Positions 6,880 through 14,988 are shown, counted from the first letter of the stretch. The stretch: 15,140 nucleotides of DNA from an uncultured Steroidobacter sp. (GCA_946478975.1 CAMLEO010000168.1:1-15140); one strand, 5' to 3'. Made by a program: numbers and translations. Notes: a model not told the origin generated them from the letters alone.

Positions 6880-8418
6880 CTGTGCCGAGCGCGTCTTTGA
6901 CAGCGCATATTCCCGTTCCGCCAGGCTCTCGCCCATCAGCTCACGCAGTGTGGGTCCAATGGATCGTGGGCGAATCCTGAACAGGAACTCCAGCACTTCG
7001 TGAAACCAGACGCGTCGGCCGATGCGGGTGTACCAGCGCATCGCATGTCGATAGTCCGGATCCGGATGAAACAGCGTTCGGCGGATTACTTTGGGCCGGG
7101 CCTGCATCAGCACCTCGATCGACTTGAACCACGCGAACACTCGCCACGGCGGCACGCCGTGAGCTTTCAGCACCTGGTGTTTGTAATCCCACCGGCGCAT
7201 GTCCAGCTGCAGCACCTCGCGATCGATCACGGTCTCATAAAACGGCGTCCAGCGATGCGGCGTGGCATAGAGCAATTGCACCTGGTCGGGATCGTAGCTC
7301 AGCAGGTGCCGATAAGATTTCCAGTAATCGCGATCCGACTCTTCGTTGAAACCCACTACGTAAGTGGCCATCGAGATGATGCCGTGTGCACGCAGCAGCT
7401 GGATCGCACGACGGTCCTCGGAGATTGACGCGCCCTTCTTGATCTTGCGGATCGTCTCCTCATCGTAACTTTCGATCCCGAGCAGAAAGCGAATCACGCC
7501 GGCGCGTTTATAGAGATGCAGAATGTCGCGATCGCGCACGATGTCACTGGCGCGAGTGGAACCGACCAGCAGCAGCGGCACATTCTCCGCAATCAAGGCT
7601 TCCAGGAAGGTCTGCCACATCTTTCGGGAGCCGGTCGGCAGCTCATCCGCAAAGTTGATCAGCTCCACGCCATGCTCGCGATGCAGACGAGCGAGCTCGC
7701 GAGCCAGCTTCACCGGATCGCGATGACGCCATTGCGTCCAGAAGCCGCGCTGGCCGCAGTAGCTGCAGAGATAGGGACAGCCACGCGCGAACTGCACGAC
7801 CACCGCTCGCTTGCCACCCCAATATGAATAGTGCGAGTGATCGATCAGCTCCCAGCCGACTCGATACGCATCGAGGTCACGAATCATTTCTGCGGCCGGC
7901 GTGGCGACGATCTGTTCCTGTTCACGGAACGCCAATCCTTTGACGCCGCCGAGCGGTGCGCCAGCGGCCATCGCTCGCAGCAAATCGACGGCGGTCTGCT
8001 CGCCTTCGCCGCAAACGATCACATCGATGTGGGCGCACTCCTGGAGAATCTCATCCCAGTGATACGTTGGATGAACGCCGCCGTACACGATGACGAGCTT
8101 CGGCAGCGCGGCCTTGAGGAGCCGGCTCAACTGCATCACCGTCGGGTGCGCCGTGCTCGATCCGGAGTGCCCGATCATCAGCACGTCCGGCCGCCGTCGC
8201 TGTACCTCACGCACGATCTCTTCGAGCGACAGCGGCTTGGGCTCCGCGTCGATGAGATCGACCTCGAAGCCTGCGTCGAGCAGCGGCCCACCGATGCTCA
8301 GCAAACCGAGCGGCGGCAAGTGTTCACGAGGAATGCGACTGCCGATGGCGGTGTGCGGCGGATTGACCAGAGTGATTTTCACGAGCGTTGCGAGCCTGCG
8401 GGTGTTTTCAGCACGCAT
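6853..8418 (-). CDS. B12-binding radical SAM protein, BchE-like (Mg-protoporphyrin monomethyl ester cyclase family)
   Basis: From ATG 8418 the protein has 521 residues. The N-terminal cobalamin-binding-like Rossmann domain covers about 13-150 (VKITLVNPP, later MIGHSGSS at 81-88 and GGVHPT at 113-118). I see no DxHxxG lower-ligand motif. The radical SAM core follows with a CxxxCxxC cluster in GCPYLCSYCGQ, Cys214, Cys218 and Cys221, which binds the 4Fe-4S cluster. It continues with HRDP (about 231-235), NFADELPTGSR, GIESYDEETIRKIKKG and a C-terminal region with LFHPDPDYRHAMRWY. These match the BchE-type anaerobic oxidative cyclase branch by memory of the family. No bacteriochlorophyll gene is present, so the substrate is open and a methyltransferase or cyclase of another compound is possible. 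The start is uncertain: GTG 8382 or TTG 8445 are in-frame alternatives, and none has a good ribosome site. The 3' end overlaps the GGDEF-EAL gene tail to tail. Confidence 0.5.
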   Translation of the reverse strand: MRAENTRRLATLVKITLVNPPHTAIGSRIPREHLPPLGLLSIGGPLLDAGFEVDLIDAEPKPLSLEEIVREVQRRRPDVLMIGHSGSSTAHPTVMQLSRLLKAALPKLVIVYGGVHPTYHWDEILQECAHIDVIVCGEGEQTAVDLLRAMAAGAPLGGVKGLAFREQEQIVATPAAEMIRDLDAYRVGWELIDHSHYSYWGGKRAVVVQFARGCPYLCSYCGQRGFWTQWRHRDPVKLARELARLHREHGVELINFADELPTGSRKMWQTFLEALIAENVPLLLVGSTRASDIVRDRDILHLYKRAGVIRFLLGIESYDEETIRKIKKGASISEDRRAIQLLRAHGIISMATYVVGFNEESDRDYWKSYRHLLSYDPDQVQLLYATPHRWTPFYETVIDREVLQLDMRRWDYKHQVLKAHGVPPWRVFAWFKSIEVLMQARPKVIRRTLFHPDPDYRHAMRWYTRIGRRVWFHEVLEFLFRIRPRSIGPTLRELMGESLAEREYALSKTRSAQSLVRRLLA

Positions 8419-8460
8419 GCTCCCAAGGCGCGGTGGCACGGGCAATGAACGTCCCGTGAT

Positions 8461-8478
8461 CGATTGTGCTCAATTGTG
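8461..8478. promoter_or_regulatory. Possible regulator site: direct repeat of ATTGTG in the divergent intergenic region
   Basis: ATTGTG occurs at 8463-8468 and again at 8473-8478, spaced one helical turn (10 bases). This region between the divergent radical SAM and HDOD-GAF genes is the only non-coding stretch available for both promoters. The repeat is short and could be chance; the regulator is unknown. Confidence 0.5.
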
Positions 8479-8495
8479 AACTGCCGCTCAGGTGC

Positions 8496-8523
8496 GCCGC
8501 TGCGCAGCCGGCAGCGCTGCGGC
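8496..8523. repeat. Imperfect GC-rich inverted repeat between divergent genes
   Basis: GCCGCTGCGCAGC at 8496-8508 and GCAGCGCTGCGGC at 8511-8523 are inverted complements over 11 of 13 positions, separated by two bases. No T-run follows on either side, so it is not an intrinsic terminator. It could be an operator or a structured 5' leader of the HDOD-GAF transcript, or chance in GC-rich DNA. Confidence 0.5.
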
Positions 8524-8595
8524 TTTCCCTCACCCGCCCTCAAGGAACACGGCGGCGGGTCGATCCACTGAAGTGACAGACTCTTGCAACATCCC

Positions 8596-10164
8596 ATGAC
8601 GAGCACCAGCCAGCGCCTCGACAGTGAACGATCGTCGCCCCTGGAGGCGATGCTGCGTCGGCTGCGGAATTGCTCGGGGTTTCCGACGCTGTCCACGACC
8701 ATCAGCGACATCAACCAGGTCGTCGCTTCGGACACTCACAGCACGCGGCAGCTGACGCAGGTCATCCTGCACGACGCCTCGCTCACGACCAAGCTGTTGC
8801 AGGTCGTGAACTCGGCCATTTACGGCCAATATCACGGCCGCATTCGCACCGTTTCCAAGGCAGTGATGATTCTGGGTTGCGACGAAGTGCGCAACACGGC
8901 GATGGCGCTGACCATGCTGGAATTCTCCCGCGGCCGGCCGCAGGAGAAATCGCTGCAGGATGAACTGATCGGCGCGTTCTTCGCCGGCGTGATCGCCAAA
9001 GCGCTGTGCCAGCGCCTGGGCATGCCGAACAGCGAAGAAGCGGTGATGTGCACATTGTTTCAGAGCCTCGGCCGGCTGCTGGTGATCTTTTTCCTTTACG
9101 AAGAAAACCTGCAGATCCGCGCGCTGATGGAAACCGGCATCTCCGAGGAGCTCGCGGCCGAGCGGGTGCTCGGAATCTCCTATCGCGACCTGGGCGTCGG
9201 CATCGCCAAACATTGGAACTTCCCCGATCGGCTGGTCGAAGGCATGCAAAGCCTCCCGCCGCGCGACGTGGTAGCGCCAAAAAGTGAGATCGAGAAACTC
9301 AGGATCGCCGCCAATCTCGCCAACGATCTATATGCCACTGCCCTGCGCTCGCCGCCGGCGAACAAAGCAGCAACACTGCTGGCGTTGAGCAAACGTTATA
9401 ACGCTGCGATCCAGCTCAAGCCCGACGACCTGCTCGCAGTGATCGAACAGGGCTTGAAGGATGTTGGCGAACGCTCCGCGACGCTGGATCTGCCGGCAAC
9501 GCACAGCCCCATCCTCAAAGCGATTCGTTCCTGGGCCGGCGGCGCCGATGCAGCCCCGGTGGAAACTGCTCCGGCCGATCCGTTGATGGAAGAGATCGGC
9601 GTGCTCGACGCGCAAGAGGAACAGACCGCCGCGCAACCGAACGCGCAGCAGATGTTATCCGCCGGCATCCGCGATGTGACCGAAGCGCTCACGTCCGAGT
9701 TCGCGCTGAACGACATCCTGCAAATGGTGTTGGAAACCATGTATCGCGGCATGGGCTTCAGCCGCACCATGATCTTCATCCGCGACCCGAAGCTCAACGC
9801 AATGCGGGCGCGCTTCGGCTTCGGCGAAGACATCGACCGGATCATTCCGCAATGTTCGTTTCCGCTCGCGTTCGCGCCGGACGCATTTCATGTGTCGCTG
9901 GAAAAAGGCGTCGACATCGTCATCGAGAACACGCAGGCGCCGAACATCGCACAGCGCATTCCCGACTGGCATCGCCGCGTGATCAGCGCCAAGAGTTTTC
10001 TATTGCTGCCAGTGATGCTGAAGAGTCACGCCATCGGCCTGCTGTACGCCGACTCGGAGCTGGCGGACGGCATCAAGATCGATGCCGAGCAGCTCGGGCT
10101 GCTGCGGACCTTGCGAGGACAGGTGGTCCTCGCCTTCAAACATTGCAGCTCGCCAGGTCGCTGA
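8596..10164 (+). CDS. HDOD-GAF signalling protein
   Basis: The protein has 522 residues from ATG 8596; an in-frame TTG at 8584 is an alternative and no strong ribosome site precedes either. The HDOD domain spans about 17-225 (ILHDASLTTKLLQVVNSAIYG at about 57-77, then VSKAVMILGCDEVRN). The position of the metal-binding His-Asp of true HD domains reads TLFQSLGRLL at about 153-162, so a metal phosphodiesterase activity is unlikely, as usual for HDOD. A linker rich in Ala, Glu and Gln (about 318-355) leads to a GAF-like domain at about 358-515 (DILQMVLETMYRGMGFSRTMIF, then LLLPVMLKSHAIGLLYAD). It is soluble, with no signal or membrane helix. HDOD proteins act as scaffolds in c-di-GMP, chemotaxis and cell-cycle signalling; a link to the adjacent GGDEF-EAL protein is inference. 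It ends three bases before the convergent gene. Confidence 0.5.
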   Translation: MTSTSQRLDSERSSPLEAMLRRLRNCSGFPTLSTTISDINQVVASDTHSTRQLTQVILHDASLTTKLLQVVNSAIYGQYHGRIRTVSKAVMILGCDEVRNTAMALTMLEFSRGRPQEKSLQDELIGAFFAGVIAKALCQRLGMPNSEEAVMCTLFQSLGRLLVIFFLYEENLQIRALMETGISEELAAERVLGISYRDLGVGIAKHWNFPDRLVEGMQSLPPRDVVAPKSEIEKLRIAANLANDLYATALRSPPANKAATLLALSKRYNAAIQLKPDDLLAVIEQGLKDVGERSATLDLPATHSPILKAIRSWAGGADAAPVETAPADPLMEEIGVLDAQEEQTAAQPNAQQMLSAGIRDVTEALTSEFALNDILQMVLETMYRGMGFSRTMIFIRDPKLNAMRARFGFGEDIDRIIPQCSFPLAFAPDAFHVSLEKGVDIVIENTQAPNIAQRIPDWHRRVISAKSFLLLPVMLKSHAIGLLYADSELADGIKIDAEQLGLLRTLRGQVVLAFKHCSSPGR

Positions 10165-10167
10165 AAG

Positions 10168-12006
10168 CTACTCCGGCTTGTACTTGAGCCGCCAGCTCAA
10201 CGTCAGCGGCCGCTCGAAATCGAACGCCGCGCGAGTGCAGGTGACTTTGCTCGCCATCGGTCCGTACGGCGCCTGATACCGTTGATCGCCGGCGGCCGGC
10301 GCCGACTCGCAACGCTCCAGCCCCTTGACCGAGAACTCTTCGACCGCGCCATTCGCAAACCTGGTCGTCAAACCGTTGGTCGTGGGATCCGAAGAGAACG
10401 AGCCGAACGCCAGATCGATTCCTTTCACCGCCAGCTTGCGGCCCGGCGTGTACACGTCCGTTCGCGTGATCAAGCCGCGCTCGTATGTATACGTCGTCTG
10501 GAGCGAAATGCGCTCGTCCTTGACCGGCGCATCCTGCCCCATGCGATCCAGCTCGCTCTGCCGATAAGTGATGGTGGTGCGACCGCCGGACTGCTCCACC
10601 TTCACGTCACGGAAGTACGCGAGCGGCATCAGCGTGGTGCCGTCGGCAAGCGCGAATCGCGGAATCAACAGCGGATTCTCATCGTCGGCGACGCCGCTCA
10701 ACATGCCGTTCGCAAACGGAATCGGAAAGTACGGGCTGTGATCGTGCTGGCTCTCGCCGCCATTGATCAGCGGCAGGCTGATCACGCGATCGCCCTCACG
10801 CCACGTCAGCAGCAGTCGATCGTATTCGCCGCGAGCGAACCACGTCACCGAACGCTGCGGCAGCTTCTCGAGCGCGGACTTGAAATTCAACATCGGCTCG
10901 CGATTGCGAAAGCCGAGCTTGTTCCACGCCTCGTTGGTATAAAAGAACTGATGCCCGAGCGACAGATTCTCGCCCAGCACGCGGAACTTGCCGCGATAAC
11001 GATCGGTGCGGCGACCCTTGTCCCACAGATTGATGGAACCGGTCGCGGGGTCGAACCAGAAGTCGGCGTAACGTTCGGCGGCTTTGGAAACAAACGCGTA
11101 CGCCAGCTCCTTTTGCTCATCATTGAGCACGCCGAGTTCGAGCGCGGCCGTCAACACTTCAATGATCGCCGTTTCGCTGTACGGCCCCAGGCTGCGGCCG
11201 TATTCGAAGCCTTCGCCTCGCGAGTTCAGGCGCATCATCATCACATCAGCGGACTTGCGCACCCAATCGACTACTTCTGCCGGCGGGCGGCCGCCAGTCT
11301 CCATGAACCGCTGCGCGATCTCGGCCGAGAGCAGCACGCTGTAGCGATCGAACCGCCCTTCACCGTCAGTCTCATCGGCGAAGCCATAGGGACCGGAGTG
11401 CTCGCGATAATGATCGGTGATCTTCGAATACAAACGTTCCGCGCCTTTGAGATCTTCCCAGCCCAGCTCGTTACGCAGGCGCGCGATGCCGAACGCCACG
11501 CAGTAATAGTTGTTGGGATGATCGATGAGCGCGAAGCTGTCCACATCGACGAACGAGCGCCAGTCCAGCCGCACACGCAGCTTCGCCATCGTCAGCGGAT
11601 CGATCGTTCCTTTCAGACGACCGTCGCGGTCCAGCGCCGCGAGCGCCGAGAGATAGTAATAAATGCCCCAGGTGTCGTTCGGATCGTCGGCAGTGAGCTT
11701 GGCGAGATGGCCGAACGCGGACAGATACTGCGCAACGCGAGGATCGCCGGGCGGCAGCGAGCCAATCAGGTCCGCCCATGCGAGCGCTATCTTGCCGGGC
11801 AGAAATTTGTCCGAGCCGTTGAACACGGCGACGCCGTCGATCTTCATCGCGCGGCCGTCCTTCGCCAGCTGCACCAGCAGCCGTTCCAGTTGCGGACGAA
11901 TGTGACCTTCGACGACTTCGTTGTAACTTCGCGGCTTGGGGCTGGACGCCACCGCCGGCAGAGACGCTAACGCAGCGAGGAGCAGCAGCAGGATTCTTGA
12001 TCGCAT
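10168..12006 (-). CDS. Secreted putative polysaccharide lyase-like protein (alpha-toroid plus beta-sandwich)
   Basis: The protein has 612 residues. A signal peptide (MRSRILLLLLAALASLPAVA, cut at about 20-21) precedes an alpha-helical half (about 30-380) with recurring aromatic, acidic and Asn-rich helices, for example IDHPNNYYCVAFGIARLRNE at 161-180, GPYGFADETDGEGRFDRYS at 205-223, and GEGFEYGRSLGPYSETAIIE at 264-283. The C-terminal half (about 385-612) is beta-rich with NGGESQHDHSPYFPIPFANG at 415-434. An (alpha/alpha) toroid followed by a beta-sandwich, with His, Tyr and Asn clusters, is the layout of heparinase II/III-type and alginate/chondroitin lyase families. I do not recognise a specific PL or GH family. 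An assembly, binding or hydrolase role remains possible. It lies downstream of the TonB receptor gene, separated by a terminator-like hairpin. No Shine-Dalgarno is visible before ATG 12006. Confidence 0.5.
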   Translation of the reverse strand: MRSRILLLLLAALASLPAVASSPKPRSYNEVVEGHIRPQLERLLVQLAKDGRAMKIDGVAVFNGSDKFLPGKIALAWADLIGSLPPGDPRVAQYLSAFGHLAKLTADDPNDTWGIYYYLSALAALDRDGRLKGTIDPLTMAKLRVRLDWRSFVDVDSFALIDHPNNYYCVAFGIARLRNELGWEDLKGAERLYSKITDHYREHSGPYGFADETDGEGRFDRYSVLLSAEIAQRFMETGGRPPAEVVDWVRKSADVMMMRLNSRGEGFEYGRSLGPYSETAIIEVLTAALELGVLNDEQKELAYAFVSKAAERYADFWFDPATGSINLWDKGRRTDRYRGKFRVLGENLSLGHQFFYTNEAWNKLGFRNREPMLNFKSALEKLPQRSVTWFARGEYDRLLLTWREGDRVISLPLINGGESQHDHSPYFPIPFANGMLSGVADDENPLLIPRFALADGTTLMPLAYFRDVKVEQSGGRTTITYRQSELDRMGQDAPVKDERISLQTTYTYERGLITRTDVYTPGRKLAVKGIDLAFGSFSSDPTTNGLTTRFANGAVEEFSVKGLERCESAPAAGDQRYQAPYGPMASKVTCTRAAFDFERPLTLSWRLKYKPE

Positions 12007-12022
12007 GTCGACGCAGAGGTTC

Positions 12023-12063
12023 GATAAAAGAAGGTGGCCTCAGCTTTGTGAGCTGGGGCCACC
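12023..12063 (-). terminator. Intrinsic terminator or attenuator after the TonB receptor gene
   Basis: On the minus strand GGTGGCCCCAGCT (12063-12051) pairs with AGCTGAGGCCACC (12045-12033) around a 5-base loop: 13 pairs, one of them a G-U wobble. It is followed by TTCTTTTATC (12032-12023). The plus direction lacks a T-run. It ends 16 bases before the start codon of the next gene, so it may control read-through into it. Confidence 0.5.
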
Positions 12064-12067
12064 GAAT

Positions 12068-12094
12068 GGGATGCGTTTTGGGGTTCCGCATCCC
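12068..12094 (-). repeat. Perfect 8-base inverted repeat (stem-loop) upstream of the terminator
   Basis: GGGATGCG at 12068-12075 and CGCATCCC at 12087-12094 are exact inverted complements around 11 bases. It lies between the receptor stop and the terminator hairpin and would form a stable stem in the minus-strand transcript. Confidence 0.5.
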
Positions 12095-12118
12095 GCGCTT
12101 CGCTAACTGATTCCATGG

Positions 12119-12143
12119 TCGAAAGTGGCCGAGGCCCTTTCGA
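12119..12143 (-). repeat. Stem-loop immediately after the TonB receptor stop codon
   Basis: TCGAAAG (12119-12125) and CTTTCGA (12137-12143) are perfect 7-base inverted arms; the interior holds two GGCC blocks. It abuts the TAG stop at 12144-12146. It might protect the 3' end or compete with the downstream terminator. Confidence 0.5.
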
Positions 12144-14885
12144 CTAGAAGCTCACAGACGCCCGCACGCCGAAGTAGCGTTCGCTGTCGCGCGCCGGCTT
12201 CCAGCCGATGGCGTTGCCGCCGGCAGGCAGGTTGACGTTGGACTCGCGGCCCATGGTCAACGCGTAGCTCTTGTCGAACACGTTGTTGACGAAACCGGTC
12301 AGCTTCCAGTGGTCGGTGCGCACGCCGGCCCCGAGGTTCGCGATGCCGTAGTCGCCCTGCACAGAGTCGGGGTCCTGCAGCAGGTTGAACACAACTTCCG
12401 ACTGCCAGCGGTCGCCGGCGTTGACGAACGGCGTCAGCGCGCTGCCGGACAGCGGGAAGTCATATTGCGCGTTCAAGTTGAAGTTCCACTTCGGCGCATT
12501 GAACAGCGGCTTGCCCGACAGGTCCTGCACGTTGCCGACGCAGCCTTCCGCCACCGTCTGGCGCGGGAAGCAGCTCGCGTTCGGGAAGTCTTCCATCACG
12601 GCGCGGTTGTATGCGCCGCCGCCGTTCAACGTGAAATCGCCGAAGCGCGCAGCGAGTTCAGTTTCGACGCCGCGGGAAGTCACTTTTCCGATGCTGTTCA
12701 GCAGGTTCTGATTCAGCGCCTGGTCGCGGCTCTGCGCCTGGAAGCCGGAGAAGTCCATGTAGAAGCCGGTGACATTCCAGATCACCCGGCCGTCCAGGAA
12801 CGTACCTTTGAAGCCGAGCTCATAGGCGTTCACAGTTTCGGCGTCGACAGGCTGATTCGCCGCGATCGCATCCGCCAGCGGCTTCCCTGCGTACGGGCCG
12901 TTCGCGGCCGGCGAGCGCACGGTCAGCGTGCTCGTCAGGTCGTAAGCCATGCCCTTGTAACCGCGCGAGAAAGTCACAAACGTCATGAAGTCCGGCGAGA
13001 ACCGATACTGCAAACCGGCGCGCCCGGTCACGGACGTATCGTCGTTGCAGGTGTCGATCGGAATGCCCGACGGCGTGGTGCTCGAACATTTCGGGCTGCC
13101 GTAGGTCACGCCATTGCCGAGATCGTAGAACGTGTATTCGATCTCTTCGTGATTCACGCGCAGGCCGGCCAGCAGGTTGAGATTGTCGGTGAGGCCGTAG
13201 TTGCCCTGCCCGAACAACGCATAGTTGGTGGCGCGCGCCGTCGAGAGATAACGCGAGTACGTCGTGCTGTTGCTGGTCGGCAGATTCGACGGCGTCAGCG
13301 ACGGCGTGGGCGAAATGTTGTAATCGTCCAGCGTGTTCGAGCCGCGCACGAAGTAACGTTCGGATTTCGTGTCGCTGAAGTACAGGCCGGTCACGTAACG
13401 CAGGCGGTCTTCGGGCGAAGTGAGCCGGAATTCCTGCGTCTTCGAACGAATGTCGAAATAGCCGCCGTTGGCCGAGCCGCCGTGCGGCGAGATCGGCTGA
13501 TAAACGGAGAAATCGATGTCGGTGCCGTCCGTGTCCTGGCGGTCGTCGAGCTGATAGTGATCGTACGAGGTGATCGATGCGAGCGAGAATCCGCCCAGGT
13601 CGCGCACGATCTTCAAGCCGCTGCCGTAGTCTTCAGCGTCGCCCTGCGCATCGATGTCCATGCGCATCGAGCGATTGTTCGGGCCCGGCGTGATGCCATT
13701 GAGGAACTGCGACTGGGGAATGCGGCCCGGCCCTGTCGCCGCGCCACCGGTCGTCGCACCTGGCGAAAGGTAATAAAACGTTCCCGTGCAGCACGACGCG
13801 TCGGTCTTGGTGTAGTACGGCGACAGCATCACCGTCCAGTCGTCGTTCGGCGTCCACACCAGCTTGCCGCGGAAGGTCGTATCTTCCTGGCCGTTGAGCC
13901 AGTGGCCGGTGGTGAGATTGTGAACATTGCCGCGATAGTCGCTGTTGTTCGCGGCCAGCCGGAACTTCAGCGTGTCGGTGATCGGCCCGGACACCGTGGC
14001 CTGCACACGATATTCGTTATCGTCCGTGGTCATCGCATCGACGCGCGCTGTGAACTCGTCGGACACCGGCTGCGTCGTGATGTTCACAACGCCGGCGGAT
14101 GCGGACTTACCGAACAATGTGTTCTGCGGGCCGCGCAAGACTTCGACCTGTTGCACGTCGACCAGTGCAGCGAACGCCGCCGCTTGAAACGACTGCGGCA
14201 CATCGTCAACGACCACGGCGACGCTGGGCTCGGTGGCGATGCTGTAGGCGTACGTGCCGATGCCGCGAATGTTGATACTGTTGTTCGCAGGCTGTGAGGT
14301 CTTTGTGATCGTCACTGACGGCGCGACTTTGACGATGTCATCGAAGTCGCGAATGTTGGCGCGTTCGAGCGTGGCATCAGTGACGACGAGTACCGAAGCC
14401 GGCACGTCCTGGATGTTTTCCAGACGTTTTCCCGCCGTGACGATCACCTCCTCCAGCGCATTCGTGTCGGCGGGTGCCGGCGCGGGCCGTTCGGCGACTT
14501 GCGAGGTCGTCGCTGCCGGACGCGGCGGCGGCGCCTTGTCGGCTTGAGCGATCAGGATGACGTTGTTCGAAGTGCGTTTGAACGTGAGATCGGTGTTCGC
14601 GAGCAGCGAGCCCATCGCTTCGTTGACAGACAAACGGCCCTGCACGGCGGTGCTGCGCACGCCGCGTACTAATTTAGGAGAGAACAGGATCTGCGCATCG
14701 GCGGTCGCGCCGAAAGTACGCAAGGCATCGCCCAGGTCACCGGGCGGAATGTTGAACTCGTACACCGGCGCCGAGCCGTCGGCCAACGCCGGCAGCGCGA
14801 ATCCCGCAACGGCAATCATGGAAAAAGCGGAAGCGCTGACTGCCCGTAATCCAAGGCGGTTGCGCGCTCTACGAACTGACTTCAT
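12144..14885 (-). CDS. TonB-dependent outer-membrane receptor with N-terminal STN signalling domain
   Basis: The receptor has 913 residues from ATG 14885, chosen because AGGGGG (14895-14890) sits four bases before it and the signal peptide begins there; an in-frame TTG/ATG upstream (14975/14972) would add about 30 residues. The signal peptide is residues 1-36 (ending ALPALA before DG). The STN domain at about 41-113 (VYEFNIPPGDLGDALRTFGA) is followed by a Pro/Ala-rich linker (118-140), a TonB-box region EEVIVTAGKR (145-154), a plug at about 155-275 (SINIRGIGTYAYS, then VEVLRGPQNTLFGKSASAGVVNI), and a barrel that ends FGVRASVSF with a terminal Phe. It imports an unknown ligand using TonB energy. 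The STN domain and the upstream FecR-like gene indicate trans-envelope signalling to an ECF sigma factor. Several loops carry Cys pairs (CC at the CCTGTFYYL loop, KCSST to DTC, SCFPR to EGC). The neighbouring secreted glycan-enzyme candidate suggests a saccharide ligand, which is inference. Confidence 0.5.
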   Translation of the reverse strand: MKSVRRARNRLGLRAVSASAFSMIAVAGFALPALADGSAPVYEFNIPPGDLGDALRTFGATADAQILFSPKLVRGVRSTAVQGRLSVNEAMGSLLANTDLTFKRTSNNVILIAQADKAPPPRPAATTSQVAERPAPAPADTNALEEVIVTAGKRLENIQDVPASVLVVTDATLERANIRDFDDIVKVAPSVTITKTSQPANNSINIRGIGTYAYSIATEPSVAVVVDDVPQSFQAAAFAALVDVQQVEVLRGPQNTLFGKSASAGVVNITTQPVSDEFTARVDAMTTDDNEYRVQATVSGPITDTLKFRLAANNSDYRGNVHNLTTGHWLNGQEDTTFRGKLVWTPNDDWTVMLSPYYTKTDASCCTGTFYYLSPGATTGGAATGPGRIPQSQFLNGITPGPNNRSMRMDIDAQGDAEDYGSGLKIVRDLGGFSLASITSYDHYQLDDRQDTDGTDIDFSVYQPISPHGGSANGGYFDIRSKTQEFRLTSPEDRLRYVTGLYFSDTKSERYFVRGSNTLDDYNISPTPSLTPSNLPTSNSTTYSRYLSTARATNYALFGQGNYGLTDNLNLLAGLRVNHEEIEYTFYDLGNGVTYGSPKCSSTTPSGIPIDTCNDDTSVTGRAGLQYRFSPDFMTFVTFSRGYKGMAYDLTSTLTVRSPAANGPYAGKPLADAIAANQPVDAETVNAYELGFKGTFLDGRVIWNVTGFYMDFSGFQAQSRDQALNQNLLNSIGKVTSRGVETELAARFGDFTLNGGGAYNRAVMEDFPNASCFPRQTVAEGCVGNVQDLSGKPLFNAPKWNFNLNAQYDFPLSGSALTPFVNAGDRWQSEVVFNLLQDPDSVQGDYGIANLGAGVRTDHWKLTGFVNNVFDKSYALTMGRESNVNLPAGGNAIGWKPARDSERYFGVRASVSF

Positions 14886-14889
14886 CGGA

Positions 14890-14895
14890 CCCCCT
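14890..14895 (-). promoter_or_regulatory. Ribosome-binding site fixing the TonB receptor start
   Basis: AGGGGG on the minus strand, four bases before ATG 14885. It supports this start over the longer in-frame versions. Confidence 0.5.
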
Positions 14896-14907
14896 GCTAT
14901 CGAACCG

Positions 14908-14924
14908 TCTGCGTCTTTCGCAGA
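14908..14924 (-). repeat. Small stem-loop in the 5' leader of the TonB receptor
   Basis: TCTGCG (14908-14913) and CGCAGA (14919-14924) form a perfect 6-base stem with a 5-base loop, 13 bases upstream of the AGGGGG ribosome site. It is short and could be chance. The 103-base gap between the FecR-like gene and the receptor otherwise shows nothing clear. Confidence 0.5.
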
Positions 14925-14988
14925 TCTTGCAATTACGACGCGGCCACCCGTCCGTTCCTCAATCCTGGCCATCAATAAAACCGGGGCC

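Noticed and set aside
8496..8523. GC-rich inverted repeat as an intrinsic terminator
   Set aside because: No T-run follows on either strand, and both flanking genes start rather than end here.
10282..11970. Long open frame (562 codons) on the plus strand opposite the secreted enzyme
   Set aside because: Same mirror effect; Arg/Gln/His-rich composition and no recognisable motif, whereas the minus-strand frame has a signal peptide and folded-looking sequence.
12309..14297. Very long open frame (662 codons) on the plus strand opposite the TonB receptor
   Set aside because: It is the mirror of the receptor codons in GC-rich DNA; its translation is Arg/Val/His-rich with no domain, while the receptor frame has clear plug, STN and barrel motifs.
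14871..14885. Tat signal in the receptor N-terminus because of the RR pair
   Set aside because: SVRRARNRLG lacks the S/T-RRxFLK consensus, and outer-membrane receptors use Sec.
14886..14975. Extended start (TTG/ATG near 14975) for the receptor
   Set aside because: It would bury the signal peptide behind about 30 charged residues and ignores the AGGGGG site before ATG 14885.
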